This document shows positions 25,560 to 35,100 of a DNA stretch of 64,000 nt, in pieces. The DNA is taken from positions 72,287 to 136,286 of the forward strand of contig DAIORT010000003.1 of NCBI GenBank assembly GCA_036752905.1. Reading direction: 5' to 3'. The first letter of the stretch is position 1. The number at the start of each line of letters is the position of its first letter. The notes beneath the pieces are model-generated. The model was given only the letters and a program-made list of their open reading frames with translations. It did no database searches and was not told where the DNA came from. The translations under genes were made by a program, and so were the position numbers. Source of the stretch: UBA4877 sp002399345. GTDB taxonomy: Bacteria; Bacillota; Thermoanaerobacteria; Thermoanaerobacterales; UBA4877.

Positions 25560-25589
25560 TAATTATTGTACCCTTAAAGACAATAATTA
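25560..25589 (-). terminator. AT-rich inverted repeat after ypeB
   Basis: TAATTATTGT and ACAATAATTA, a perfect 10-bp repeat with a 10-base loop, lies 10 bases past the ypeB stop. It may be a weak terminator or an operator for the SASP gene. Confidence 0.4.
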
Positions 25590-25598
25590 TCGGGTATA

Positions 25599-26945
25599 TT
25601 ACATGGTAAGTTTGCCCTCGTCTGTCTCAATTATCTGTAGTACCTGATCCTCGTTCCCTGTTTGTGCATTTATATATACATAGTAAGTATTTCCACCATA
25701 ATTTCCCATAAATTCATAGGTAAGAACCTCCTTGCCACCGGTCAGCGGTATAACGGCCAGTCTGACCTGCTCTATATTGAGATTCAGGCTGACTCTTTCT
25801 TCGGCCTGGCCTTGTGTCAGTTTAGGCTTCCCGATAGTCCTTTGCGTATGGGACATATAGTAGTTCATGGCATCAAAACCGACCACACTTCCGTCATCCA
25901 ATGCCACCTTTACCTTAATGAGATCGGGGTAATATATAATGCCGTCTTTGCTATATGCATAATTTATTACGGCCGTATCATCGTATTTCATGGAATATGT
26001 AGGCACCATACCCTCATAGCCGTTTCCTTTAAGGAAATTATCCGCATAACCCGCGGCTTGTTTTACAGATATGTTTATATTGTTGACATTCCTGTTATCT
26101 ATCATCCATATGACATGCCCGCCGATCTTGCTGACATTGAGGAAATAATCCGAATCACCTTTTTTAACCTCAAGGCCCAAACCCTGTATCGGCCCGCCCA
26201 CATAGCTGTACTGGCTGACACTGTCGGCATTTTTTATACCTAGAAAACCCACTGCTTTTTTCTTTGCGCCGGCGAGATCTGTAACACTGCCGGTCACGCC
26301 CTTAGGCCGGGTCTTTTCCAGTGCCGATGAAAAGGGACCGTCATATATCAAAGTCGGCATATCCGACATATTTTTTTCTATGGCTCCAAATTTCCGGCCC
26401 ACAAGTTTATCTGAAATGTAATCAAGCCTAGTTCCCGCCCTGCTTTTTAAGTCACTATATTTTACAGTCCCTGATACAAGCTCGCCATATAGCTTGTGCA
26501 GTTCCGTAGAAATATCTCCCGTCATACCTTGAAGCTTTGTAAGGTTCTTACGATCCTCACTGGAAAATTCTATGCCCCGCGCTCTTTTTCTCTCCAGGCT
26601 GTATGAATAATCACCTATTTGATTTAAAAGTTTGGACGTGTTTTCCACCGTTGCCGACGGTACTGGAAGCTGACCTAGGGCTTCTATCGCCGTAAAAGCC
26701 CTCCTGTGTATATCCGTAAGCGTTAAAATATCCATGTCTTCTTCCTCAGCCACCTGAAGTTTGGACAAGCCCACCTGCATATTTTCCATGTTGTCTACAA
26801 GCTGATAGAAGGCCCTGTCATATTGTCCATTGAGATAACGATAGTAAAATGTCTTCTGATTATATTGGTAGACTCCAAATATACCTAAACAAATCACTGA
26901 TGCAACCATGACCAAGGTTATTATATTTTTTTTCTTAAACTTCAT
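25599..26945 (-). CDS. ypeB: Germination protein YpeB
   Basis: About 448 residues. One N-terminal transmembrane segment (KKKNIITLVMVASVICLGIF) is followed by an extracytoplasmic helical region and PepSY-like repeats toward the C-terminus ('GKPKLTQGQAEERV...YTYEFMGNYGG'). YpeB is needed to place and stabilise the cortex-lytic enzyme SleB in the dormant spore. The ATG at 26945 follows GAGGTGAT, which lies in the last codons of sleB, so the two are coupled. This sleB-ypeB pairing is the family's hallmark. Confidence 0.93.
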   Translation of the reverse strand: MKFKKKNIITLVMVASVICLGIFGVYQYNQKTFYYRYLNGQYDRAFYQLVDNMENMQVGLSKLQVAEEEDMDILTLTDIHRRAFTAIEALGQLPVPSATVENTSKLLNQIGDYSYSLERKRARGIEFSSEDRKNLTKLQGMTGDISTELHKLYGELVSGTVKYSDLKSRAGTRLDYISDKLVGRKFGAIEKNMSDMPTLIYDGPFSSALEKTRPKGVTGSVTDLAGAKKKAVGFLGIKNADSVSQYSYVGGPIQGLGLEVKKGDSDYFLNVSKIGGHVIWMIDNRNVNNINISVKQAAGYADNFLKGNGYEGMVPTYSMKYDDTAVINYAYSKDGIIYYPDLIKVKVALDDGSVVGFDAMNYYMSHTQRTIGKPKLTQGQAEERVSLNLNIEQVRLAVIPLTGGKEVLTYEFMGNYGGNTYYVYINAQTGNEDQVLQIIETDEGKLTM

Positions 26946-26949
26946 TTTA

Positions 26950-27498
26950 TCACCTCGCAAACCTATGTCGGCCTATAACGGTCAGAACCGGCCGGGCCCA
27001 TATCCAGCGGCTTGTGGTCTTAGCCGGATTATAGTAATAGATCGCTCCGCCTGAAGGATCCCAGCCGCTTAAAGCGTCCTTTGCAGCCCTTACCGATTCA
27101 TTATCTGGATCCATCCACATCTGTCCCTCTGCAACCGCTGTGAAGGCACCCGGTTGATATATAACCCCGGAAATAGAATTAGAAAACTTTGAGCTTTTTA
27201 CCCTGTTAAGCACCACGGCACCTACGGCTACCTTGCCGACATATGGTTCTCCCCGGGCCTCGCCGTATATAAGATGCGCAAGTATCATGTATTCGTCCCT
27301 GTTGGATACACCCCGCGACGGGGACTCGCTGGCCGCGACTCTCTTATCGGTTTTACCAACTTTATCAGCTTTACTTATCTGTACTCCTTTACCGCCTTTA
27401 GGCCGTAAAGACAGAGAGGTACTGTACGCCGCCCCCTGGGCAAATAATGTAACAACCAGAATAGCAGTCAAAAATAAAGTCCTGTATTTTTTACGCAT
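26950..27498 (-). CDS. sleB: Spore cortex-lytic enzyme SleB
   Basis: 182 residues. A signal peptide (to about AAYS) and a basic linker precede a hydrolase_2/SleB catalytic domain: 'LAHLIYGEARGEPYVGKVAVGAVVLNRV' carries the catalytic glutamate (YGEARGE), and 'PGAFTAV', 'NPAKTTSRWIW', 'IGRHRFAR' close the domain. It is a lytic transglycosylase on muramic-lactam cortex peptidoglycan during germination. It lacks the N-terminal peptidoglycan-binding domain of Bacillus SleB, so targeting may rest on YpeB, encoded directly downstream. The CwlJ relative is a less likely label because of the signal peptide and ypeB. Confidence 0.9.
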   Translation of the reverse strand: MRKKYRTLFLTAILVVTLFAQGAAYSTSLSLRPKGGKGVQISKADKVGKTDKRVAASESPSRGVSNRDEYMILAHLIYGEARGEPYVGKVAVGAVVLNRVKSSKFSNSISGVIYQPGAFTAVAEGQMWMDPDNESVRAAKDALSGWDPSGGAIYYYNPAKTTSRWIWARPVLTVIGRHRFAR

Positions 27499-27609
27499 GG
27501 TATCCCCTTCCGTTCTTCACAGTTATACTTACATCAAATCAACGTTATCTTCTGTATAAATCAGGATTTTTATTCCTCAACAGCATATTTATATACTACC
27601 GCCGGATAT

Positions 27610-27659
27610 CTACATAGTATAAGCGGTATAGCCCTTGTGCTATACCGCTTATGTTGTAG
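27610..27659. repeat. Long near-perfect hairpin without U-tract
   Basis: ATAAGCGGTATAGC (27619-27632) and GCTATACCGCTTAT (27639-27652) pair perfectly over 14 bp with a 6-base loop; CTACA/TGTAG extend the stem outward. It lies between spoIIR and sleB. Neither side has a proper T-run, so it is not an obvious rho-independent terminator. Confidence 0.6.
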
Positions 27660-27689
27660 AAATATGCATTTATTACCCCAACCCAATCC

Positions 27690-28505
27690 TTACTCAGGGG
27701 TTATCTTTTGGAAAGCAAGCCTTAATGAATCTGTTAATCTGCCTGCTATATCTTCAATTATTTCAACACCTTTTAATTTTACCTGAATCTCCTGCTGCGG
27801 ACGGCTTGGTGCATTACTTTGCACCTTTTCTTCAGGCTGCCGCTGAGTATTATCTGTCTTCGCCTTGCTTTGTACTTTATCCTGCGGCATTTGCTGCGCC
27901 TTATCCTGTGCGTTGTCTTTCACCTGTATCCTTTCGGTGCCGCTTGCCTTATCGGTGGATATATCCTCTATTTCTTTATCGGTAAGAACCCTGGAGAGTT
28001 CCTCCTTCACATCATCATCGGCCTGGCCGTGAGTCACATCAATGAAACAGAGGGGAGGGAACATCACACACCACCAGTTTTTACCTTTGCCATCGCCTAT
28101 CACAACGCGAAGCGCATCATAGTCTCCCTCCGGCAAGGCAATATTTCCATATGACTTAATGGGGAATTCGTACCTGCCCATGGCTACCTTGACCGGATAA
28201 TCATATCCCTCGCTTTTAATTATCCTATGGGCTATACTCTTGATTTCATCCTTTTTCCCTGCAATGATCTCCTGGGCCTCCTCTTTGCTTTTAGCATTAG
28301 CCAAATAGCCACTTAAATATCCGGTAACCTCATCCTTTACCTTAAGCTTGAGCTGCTGGTCTTTAGGATCATCACTGTTGGCAATGACATGAAACCTAAG
28401 CAGTTTGCCCGATAGGTTCTTCTGCAGGCTATACTGCGGCAAAGTGTATCCCGTCAGCATCACTGCTATAATTAAACCTGACAATATCAAAGCAGTCCAT
28501 TTCAT
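27690..28505 (-). CDS. spoIIR: Stage II sporulation protein R
   Basis: About 271 residues. An N-terminal signal/anchor (MKWTALILSGLIIAVMLTG) is followed by the SpoIIR domain with 'LLRFHVIANSDDPKDQQLKLKV' and 'WWCVMFPPLCF' signatures. The C-terminal part contains a Q/K/D-rich low-complexity insert of about 50 residues before a final conserved helix. SpoIIR is made in the forespore and triggers SpoIIGA to process pro-sigma-E in the mother cell. The start at 28505 is chosen because AAGGTGGGG lies just upstream. Confidence 0.93.
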   Translation of the reverse strand: MKWTALILSGLIIAVMLTGYTLPQYSLQKNLSGKLLRFHVIANSDDPKDQQLKLKVKDEVTGYLSGYLANAKSKEEAQEIIAGKKDEIKSIAHRIIKSEGYDYPVKVAMGRYEFPIKSYGNIALPEGDYDALRVVIGDGKGKNWWCVMFPPLCFIDVTHGQADDDVKEELSRVLTDKEIEDISTDKASGTERIQVKDNAQDKAQQMPQDKVQSKAKTDNTQRQPEEKVQSNAPSRPQQEIQVKLKGVEIIEDIAGRLTDSLRLAFQKITPE

Positions 28506-28581
28506 ACAAAAACCCCACCTTTCTTCGTTATTAAGAATTATTAACAATAGGTAGGGTTTTTATACATTTCTTGAATTTTTC

Positions 28582-29310
28582 TTATGCAAGTATAACTTTA
28601 GCCATAATAAGATCTTCCGGCTTATCAACATCATTACCTATCTCGGCATAATCCGATATTATCGCCTTGGCTGTTATATCAAGCATGCCGCAAACCTTAT
28701 TCTCAATCATTTCAATTGAAAGATATTTGAATAAAAATGCAAATATAAGGCCGGGCCCAAACAGGAAAGCAATCTTAGCCGGATTTTTTCTGTTATCGAC
28801 AACATAGTTAAGAACCGTCATACACCTGTCAACAATCGATGGATTCACATAAAAAATATTTCCTCCCGTAAAGGTCCCGTCTCTCAATGTCACATACGTC
28901 CTCTTGGCCCCCGGAAACTTCCTTTCGCAGTTATCCCTTGTGATTATCGGATAGCAGAAATCTGCACCTATCCACTCGGACTTACCTATAAAATCCTTTA
29001 TTGCGTCAGAGGTTATGTACGGTATATCGCCCGTCATTATAATAATCCTACGATCATCTGCAAACCAGTTTATACCTTTTATAATGTTGCTAAGTATATC
29101 GGGGGCTCCCGGCGTAAATTCCAATCCCCGCGCATCGCAAAATTCACTGGTTTCCATGTTTCCCACAACAAGTATTTTATCTACGATGCCGGTACTCTTA
29201 GCTGCATCCACCACATATGAAAGCATAGGCCTGCCGTTTATATCAACTAAAGCCTTGCCGGGTATCTTTTCCGTCTCATTGTTCCCCGCTAAAATCACAG
29301 CATTTATCAT
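28582..29310 (-). CDS. MobA-like nucleotidyltransferase
   Basis: 242 residues of Rossmann-like NTP-transferase fold: 'AVILAGNNETEKIPGKALVDINGRPMLSYV' is the nucleotide-binding loop, 'IIIMTGDIPYIT' the metal-binding Asp, and 'TFTGGNIFYV' a later family motif. It belongs to the MobA/GlmU-N/IspD group (NTP_transf_3). The sugar or cofactor substrate is unknown. It lies between ispE and spoIIR in the same direction; the ispE neighbour makes an isoprenoid link possible but not shown. Confidence 0.75.
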   Translation of the reverse strand: MINAVILAGNNETEKIPGKALVDINGRPMLSYVVDAAKSTGIVDKILVVGNMETSEFCDARGLEFTPGAPDILSNIIKGINWFADDRRIIIMTGDIPYITSDAIKDFIGKSEWIGADFCYPIITRDNCERKFPGAKRTYVTLRDGTFTGGNIFYVNPSIVDRCMTVLNYVVDNRKNPAKIAFLFGPGLIFAFLFKYLSIEMIENKVCGMLDITAKAIISDYAEIGNDVDKPEDLIMAKVILA

Positions 29311-29360
29311 ATTAAACCACCTTTAATATCAATTTTTGCAAAGAAAAGCATAAAAGACAA

Positions 29361-30173
29361 CTATATAGTCTTGGTATAATAAACGAAAGAATATTTATAT
29401 TGAAGTGCTTCATATGCATTTATCAAAACTTTCTGTTCATTGAATATACCAAAAACCGCCGAGCCGCTACCGGTCATCATAGCCTTGACCGCTCCCAGCT
29501 CATAAAGCTCTTTCTTTATATTTGCCAGGGAGGGCACAATCTTAAAGGCAGCTTTTTCCATCACATTCACCATTTCATCCGTATTAAGGCAGGGACAGCT
29601 TCTTAAGAATTTTTTAACGTCCCCGTGATTATAATCCATGTCATCCAGCACACGGTATATCTTTTTTGTAGAAACTGAAGCCTTCGGCTTTACAATAATA
29701 AGACTTAAATGCATAGGCTTTAGATACGTAAGCACCTCGCCTCTGCCCTCAGCCAGTGCCATACCTCCCCGGATAAAGAAAGGAACATCGCTGCCCAGCT
29801 TTGAAGCAATACGCATTAAGTCCTCATCGGTCTTATTGAGATGCCATAGCCTGTTTAAACCTACCAAGGTACGGGCTGCATCAGAGCTACCGCCCCCCAT
29901 GCCCGATCCGATCGGAATGTGTTTTTTAATCCGTATATAAGCACCGAGGTCACGCCTACCTCCCCGAAGTAAACGCGCCGCCTTATAAGACAAGTTAAAT
30001 TCCGCGGGAACACCGGCCATGTCCACTTTTATAAACCGCGGCAACGGTTTCATGTATATCATATCATGAAGGCCGACGGTGTGCATTACTGTTATTATAT
30101 TATGATATCCATCCTTCCTCCCGTTTAATACGTCAAGGAAGAGATTTATTTTCGCATATGCCTTTAAAAACAT
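29361..30173 (-). CDS. ispE: 4-diphosphocytidyl-2-C-methyl-D-erythritol kinase
   Basis: 270 residues of GHMP kinase fold. 'AKINLFLDVLNGRKDGYH' at the N-terminus, the ATP loop 'PIGSGMGGGSSDAA' and the C-terminal 'MTGSGSAVFGIF' are diagnostic. It phosphorylates CDP-methylerythritol in the non-mevalonate isoprenoid pathway. It sits near veg and yabG as in Bacillus. AAAGAGGT precedes the ATG. Confidence 0.95.
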   Translation of the reverse strand: MFLKAYAKINLFLDVLNGRKDGYHNIITVMHTVGLHDMIYMKPLPRFIKVDMAGVPAEFNLSYKAARLLRGGRRDLGAYIRIKKHIPIGSGMGGGSSDAARTLVGLNRLWHLNKTDEDLMRIASKLGSDVPFFIRGGMALAEGRGEVLTYLKPMHLSLIIVKPKASVSTKKIYRVLDDMDYNHGDVKKFLRSCPCLNTDEMVNVMEKAAFKIVPSLANIKKELYELGAVKAMMTGSGSAVFGIFNEQKVLINAYEALQYKYSFVYYTKTI

Positions 30174-30245
30174 TTGTTACCTCTTTAATAGTAAAATTTG
30201 CTGCATATGCTACATATTATAATCTTATAAAGGTTTTATGTAAAT

Positions 30246-30312
30246 AGAATAAGGCCGGCAAAATTATACCGGCCTACAAAAATGCCGCCCGATAATTAAC
30301 AGGCGGCACACT
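30246..30312 (-). terminator. Tandem terminators after the first oppA-like gene
   Basis: On the minus strand TGCCGCC...GGCGGCA followed by TTTTTG is the first hairpin, then AGGCCGG...CCGGCCT followed by TATTCTATT is the second. Confidence 0.8.
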
Positions 30313-30327
30313 CTACCTTATTCAGAC

Positions 30328-31953
30328 TTATTTTTTATAATATGCATGGTGAAAATAGACATCTCCCAGAGGATCCACCATATATCCCTGCAGTTTTGGA
30401 TCTACTATTGCATAATTGATATTAAAATAAATAGACAGCACCGGTGCATCGTCCATAAGTATATCTTCAGCCTTATGGAGATAACTCATCCTCTCGCCGG
30501 ATGAGGCGGCTGTCTTGGATTTTCTTACAGCTTCATCAAACTGCTTGTTGGAATACTGTGCATCGTTATTGCCCATGCCTGTTTGCATCATATCCAAAAA
30601 ACTCATAGGGTCTATATAATCGGATACCCAACCCCATCTTGCTATCTGATAATCATGGGTCTGCCTCCTGGTTGCCATGAAAACCTGCCATTCCTGGCTG
30701 GACAACTTAATCCTCACTCCCAGGTTTTGCTTCCACATTTCCTGTACTGCCTCTGCCATGGCCTTGTGGCTTTCATTGGTATCATACAGTAGTGTTATTT
30801 CGGGCAGTCCCTTACCGTTTGCATAACCTGCCTCGGCCAATAGTTTCCTTGCTTCTTCCACATGGGCCTCCTGCGGGTCAAAGTAATCACCCCTTGTCTT
30901 ACGAAAGTCCTTATCTGGATCTGCATCGGGTATCCCGTATGGCACCCATGCCGCCGCAAGCTTTTCATCTCCTTTAACCACCTGTTCCACCAGGGCTTTC
31001 CTGTCGATAGCCAGTGAAAATGCCTTCCTTACCTTGGGATTGTCAAAGGGCGCCTTCTTCGTATTAAACACATAGGCTTCCGTAGAAAGAAGCGGGTATT
31101 CCTTTAATACACCCTTCTTTTTCAATCTTTCAAGATCCGTAGTCGGCGGATTGTCACCATAATCCAAAGAACCCGATTCAAACGATGAAAGCTCGGTGGT
31201 CGGCTCTGTAATCATTGTAAATACCAACTTATCGGGTTTAATGTTAGTGGCATCCCAATAGTTTTCATTTTTTACAAATACCACAGAGTCATTATGGTTC
31301 CATGCCGCCATCTTAAAAGCACCGTTTCCGATATATGTGTCCGGCTTTTGTGTCCAATTCTCAGGATGGGCCTCCACTATATCCTTTCTCACCGGCATGT
31401 ATGTCATGAATGCAAACAGCTCCATCATAAAAGGAGTAGGATTTTCCAAGGTAACCTTCAGTGTCTTGTCACCAATAACCTTGATACCGAGGTCCTCCTC
31501 TTTTGCTTTGCCCATATTGTAATTCTCACCGTTCTTAATGAAATACAACTGGTATGCATAGCTAGATGCAGTCTCCGGATTTAATACCCTCTCCCATGAA
31601 TAAGCAAAATCCTCTGCCGTTACGGGTTTCCCATCTGACCACTCGGCATCCCTCAGATGAAACGTAATAGTGCGCCCATCCTTGGATGTCTCCCAGCTCT
31701 TTGCAACCCCCGGCTGTGCCTTGGAATTTTTGTCTAATTTAGTGAGTCCTTCAAAATTATGAAGGATGACCTCAGTTCCTGTACCACTGTCTAAAGCCGG
31801 ATCAATTGTCTGGGGTTCGGATTTCATGTTATATCGGATGACAGTCTCCTTAGCCTTCCCTTGGTCTTTTGTATACTGCTGTCCGGTGCCGCAGCCTGCA
31901 GCCACTGACATTATCAACAGGATGGCCAGGCCGACACTTAAAAACTTTTTCAT
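30328..31953 (-). CDS. Oligopeptide ABC transporter substrate-binding lipoprotein (first copy)
   Basis: About 541 residues of SBP_bac_5/OppA family. The signal peptide ends in lipobox VAAGC, so it is anchored outside the membrane. 'GTEVILHNFEGLTKLDK', 'TFHLRDAEWSDGKPVTAEDFAYSW' and 'KVRKAFSLAIDRKALVEQV' are characteristic. It should bind short peptides for uptake. No permease or ATPase genes adjoin it, so it must share a transporter encoded elsewhere. A paralogue of similar length lies 4.5 kb to the right. The start MKKFLS at 31953 has GGAAAGGAAG upstream. Confidence 0.92.
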   Translation of the reverse strand: MKKFLSVGLAILLIMSVAAGCGTGQQYTKDQGKAKETVIRYNMKSEPQTIDPALDSGTGTEVILHNFEGLTKLDKNSKAQPGVAKSWETSKDGRTITFHLRDAEWSDGKPVTAEDFAYSWERVLNPETASSYAYQLYFIKNGENYNMGKAKEEDLGIKVIGDKTLKVTLENPTPFMMELFAFMTYMPVRKDIVEAHPENWTQKPDTYIGNGAFKMAAWNHNDSVVFVKNENYWDATNIKPDKLVFTMITEPTTELSSFESGSLDYGDNPPTTDLERLKKKGVLKEYPLLSTEAYVFNTKKAPFDNPKVRKAFSLAIDRKALVEQVVKGDEKLAAAWVPYGIPDADPDKDFRKTRGDYFDPQEAHVEEARKLLAEAGYANGKGLPEITLLYDTNESHKAMAEAVQEMWKQNLGVRIKLSSQEWQVFMATRRQTHDYQIARWGWVSDYIDPMSFLDMMQTGMGNNDAQYSNKQFDEAVRKSKTAASSGERMSYLHKAEDILMDDAPVLSIYFNINYAIVDPKLQGYMVDPLGDVYFHHAYYKK

Positions 31954-32027
31954 TTGTCTACTTCCTTTCCTCCTTTCCAAATCTTACAATAAAAGTCTTA
32001 CTTATGCAATAAAAAAATTTAATTTTT

Positions 32028-33557
32028 TTAATCTTTTTTGCATTCTTTTACTATTATAAGCTTATCTCCCGCTTCCAGCTTATCCTCAGTCAGTTCATTG
32101 ACATCCATTATCCTCTGCGCAGTGGTTCTGTATTTCTTTGCCACATCCCATAATGTTTCATCCTTATCAATCACACAAACCGTTATGCTAGGCATATCTG
32201 GAACCGTTTCATCCTCCGATTCCGTGACCGCCGATATATATGAAATCTCATTCTTACGGTATGCTTTCACATTGCAATCTATAGTACAACGCACATCCAG
32301 GGAATTACCATTTAACGAAGACGTTATTTCTGAAAGCGCAAACTCTGCAAAGATGTCGTCATCCTCCTTAATCTCATTCGCATCGACGACATGCCTGAAT
32401 GGAATTTCCTCTAGACTGAATTTCACGCCTGATTCACTTTTGTAATATACGCTTATGGGAAGTACACCGTCTATGTATATCTTTCCGTCTGATATCTCAT
32501 GCTCTCCCGGCTGGGCCTGGCCTTTTATAAGCAGTATATCCTGCACATCGTCCGGCAGATCAACGGTTTCATTAAGATCGAGCTGCGTGTCAGAATCATA
32601 TATCTGGCTTAATCCGGTAAAACTTTCCTTTTCCTCCTCTAAGTTGCTGCTTATAGAATAAACATCCTTTATCACCGTCTTCTCATCATCCTCATATAAT
32701 TTCACACCTACATCCAGCACAGCCTCTATGCCGATGGTAGAGTTATCTTTTTGCTCTGCATTGACCTCCTCGACTGTGCATTTTATCTCAGGATACATAG
32801 TAACCTGGGCATCGGCAATATCCACAAAATGGGAAAAACTGATATCGGTATTATAGCTGTCATACTCCGGCTCTTCAGTGTCCTTCATATAAATAACATC
32901 CACATTCAAAGTTCCTTCCACAAGAACCTTGTCGTCTGATATCTGCGGCTCAACCTTGGTAACGGCGGCCGATGCATACAGAACATCCCGTATATTTACA
33001 TCCTCATCCTCTTCCGGTGCTATATCCTCTCTTACAATCGTCTCCGACGAACCTTCATCCGCCATAAATTTCACCTTGATATCCTCGTTCCTGGTTATGG
33101 CATCCTCCATGTCAATGGCTGTAACAGCCTCGGCCTCTTCCCTTTTATTCAAAAATATATCCAAGTTTATCATGTGTTTAACTTGCAATTTCCTACTGTT
33201 TAATACATCGCAGTCGGTGTGTTCAACATATCCCTTTATGTCCACACTCGAATCATCCTCCGCGTTTGCAGCATCAAAATAATGGCTAAACTCCTTTACC
33301 GCAGTCATGCCTGCAACAGGACTATCAGCCTCAGGCGTTGCATATAAAATGTGTGAAAGTATCCTACCTTCCACAAGTATCCTGCCTGACGTAATCTCAC
33401 TGCCATCGATTATAAGCTCGGAATCACTCCCTATAATCTCATCCGCATCAGGTTTCACATCAGGTATAAGTATATCGCCGGTAACCATTGTCTTGGTACT
33501 CAGCCTCTTTATCAAACTATCGAAGTTAACCATGTCCTTTATAATATCTATAGACAT
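32028..33557 (-). CDS. SipL-like spore coat/exosporium morphogenesis protein (SPOCS + LysM)
   Basis: 509 residues. Three repeats of the DUF3794/SPOCS beta domain fill most of the chain (for instance 'GRILVEGRILSHILYAT', 'DKVLVEGTLNVDVIYM', 'GKIYIDGVLPISVYY'), rich in acidic residues. The C-terminal ~50 residues are a LysM domain ('VIDKDETLWDVAKKYRTTAQRIMDVN'). This matches clostridial SipL, the partner of SpoIVA at the spore surface and functional counterpart of Bacillus SpoVID. It lies next to veg and yabG. Confidence 0.85.
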   Translation of the reverse strand: MSIDIIKDMVNFDSLIKRLSTKTMVTGDILIPDVKPDADEIIGSDSELIIDGSEITSGRILVEGRILSHILYATPEADSPVAGMTAVKEFSHYFDAANAEDDSSVDIKGYVEHTDCDVLNSRKLQVKHMINLDIFLNKREEAEAVTAIDMEDAITRNEDIKVKFMADEGSSETIVREDIAPEEDEDVNIRDVLYASAAVTKVEPQISDDKVLVEGTLNVDVIYMKDTEEPEYDSYNTDISFSHFVDIADAQVTMYPEIKCTVEEVNAEQKDNSTIGIEAVLDVGVKLYEDDEKTVIKDVYSISSNLEEEKESFTGLSQIYDSDTQLDLNETVDLPDDVQDILLIKGQAQPGEHEISDGKIYIDGVLPISVYYKSESGVKFSLEEIPFRHVVDANEIKEDDDIFAEFALSEITSSLNGNSLDVRCTIDCNVKAYRKNEISYISAVTESEDETVPDMPSITVCVIDKDETLWDVAKKYRTTAQRIMDVNELTEDKLEAGDKLIIVKECKKD

Positions 33558-33635
33558 AATAATTCCCTCCCACGTATTACTAATTAATATATAAATATAA
33601 TACTTGGACGGAAATTATGATTAAAAAAAATAAAA

Positions 33636-33662
33636 AACCGAGATTAATCTCGGTTTTTTATA
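33636..33662. terminator. Strong symmetrical terminator
   Basis: AAAAAACCGAGATT-AATCTCGGTTTTTT: a perfect stem flanked by A and T runs, between veg and the sipL-like gene, usable in both directions. Confidence 0.85.
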
Positions 33663-33674
33663 TACACTTCCGAT

Positions 33675-33926
33675 TTAATTTGTTACCTTGTTACATAAGC
33701 TGAGCTCTACAGTTTCAGTTAAAATGTCGGAGTAGCTATAAGAAAGATGCCTGACGGAGTTATCCATATCAACTTTCACTATAAATATACTAGGGTAGGT
33801 CTCTTCAATGACACCCTCTTTGATTATGGTTTTCTTCCGTCCTCCGTTAGTCTTAAGTCTGACCTTCTCGCCGATATGCCTGTCGATTACCTGCTTAATC
33901 TCAACCAGGGTATTTTTATCGGACAA
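33675..33926 (-). CDS. veg: Veg family protein
   Basis: About 83 residues. 'LVEIKQVIDRHIGEKVRLKTNGGRKK' and 'GVIEETYPSIFIV' are the conserved Veg motifs. Veg is a small abundant Firmicute protein that affects biofilm gene expression in Bacillus. I place the start at a TTG (33926) because GAGGGGTGG lies five bases before it; the longer ATG frame has no ribosome site. The order yabG-veg is as in Bacillus. Confidence 0.9.
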   Translation of the reverse strand: MSDKNTLVEIKQVIDRHIGEKVRLKTNGGRKKTIIKEGVIEETYPSIFIVKVDMDNSVRHLSYSYSDILTETVELSLCNKVTN

Positions 33927-34084
33927 ATATACCACCCCTCTACATATCTTATAATGATTGTAGCACATTTAGCGGTAATTGTCAAATTAAATATTATATA
34001 CCCTTCTATAAGACTTGTCAAACATAATTTATCCAATATTTTCTGTCCCGGCGCATATAAATATGCTTAAGCTTTGATTATCTT

Positions 34085-34945
34085 TTATTTTTTATCAATT
34101 TCATTTTTACTATACCCAGGCATACCTTCCCTGTATTTGCCCCTCGTATTGAGTCCCCCCATCCCGTCCCGTCCGGTGACTGTGTTCTCCAGAACGTCAG
34201 AAGCATTGATTATATCCCTCATATCAGTATAAGCGATCTTCTCACATATAATAACAGGGTCCAGACAATGTATGAGCACCCGCTCAGGAGAGCTGGCATA
34301 ATTTGCGCCTGCTTCCATAAGCGCTTCATAGAATGATTGGCATGCACCAGCTATGATCACCAGGTCGTCTAGGGAGGGTTCATACTCCCTGGCCATCTTA
34401 ACAGCTTCAACAAAGTACATGGAATTTTTATAATTCGCGTAATCCATTCTGTCCTCAGCATCTTTTTTCATCGCATCGTGTCCCGTTATGACTAGTATAT
34501 CCGGTTTATATTTTACAAGCAGATCCTTTACAATCCGGGGCTGTTCTTCTTCCTTTGCCTCTACCCCAACAACATCTATATAAAACTCATTATAAAAATC
34601 CTTACATTGTTTTAGATATTCTATATCACTGTCCAGATGGAGCACCCGGCCCGGCCTTTTTAATATACTGCCGTCACTCCTCATATTATTGTTATTGGAT
34701 TTATGCTCGGTCTTTATTTTTTGTTTTATATTTTTCAAAATATCATCATAATACTTCGTAAACTGGGATGCCCTTACTTTTCCGACGGGTATCAAATCAT
34801 CTTCATAGGCATCCGCCTCGATCCTGACACATTTACCTTTTATCCTGTATATCATCTTTCCCTTGTTATATCTGTATCCGGCGACAGTAAAGAGTATATC
34901 TTCGCCATATGAGTTCCTTACAACCATATCGCCAACTTTCAGCAT
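34085..34945 (-). CDS. yabG: Sporulation-specific protease YabG
   Basis: About 286 residues. An N-terminal SH3-like domain ('KVGDMVVRNSYGEDILFTVAGY') is followed by the peptidase U57 domain with 'LHLDSDIEYLKQCKDFY', 'ILVITGHDAM' and 'VIIAGACQSFYEALMEAGANYASSP' (probable Cys/His catalytic region). YabG trims spore coat proteins in the mother cell; in Clostridioides it also processes SpoIVA, CspBA and SipL relatives. The ATG at 34945 has AAAGGGG eight bases upstream. It is divergent from spoVT. Confidence 0.93.
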   Translation of the reverse strand: MLKVGDMVVRNSYGEDILFTVAGYRYNKGKMIYRIKGKCVRIEADAYEDDLIPVGKVRASQFTKYYDDILKNIKQKIKTEHKSNNNNMRSDGSILKRPGRVLHLDSDIEYLKQCKDFYNEFYIDVVGVEAKEEEQPRIVKDLLVKYKPDILVITGHDAMKKDAEDRMDYANYKNSMYFVEAVKMAREYEPSLDDLVIIAGACQSFYEALMEAGANYASSPERVLIHCLDPVIICEKIAYTDMRDIINASDVLENTVTGRDGMGGLNTRGKYREGMPGYSKNEIDKK

Positions 34946-35100
34946 TGTTCGCACCCCTTTCGTATGTGCCTATGATATAATATGAAAATATATATTGCTG
35001 CGTTCTTTTTCTAATAAGATCATTTAATTACATTAGTGATGTATATTTTTCATAAAAGGAAAAATAATATAAATAAGCTCAATCGAAGGAGGTTACTAAC

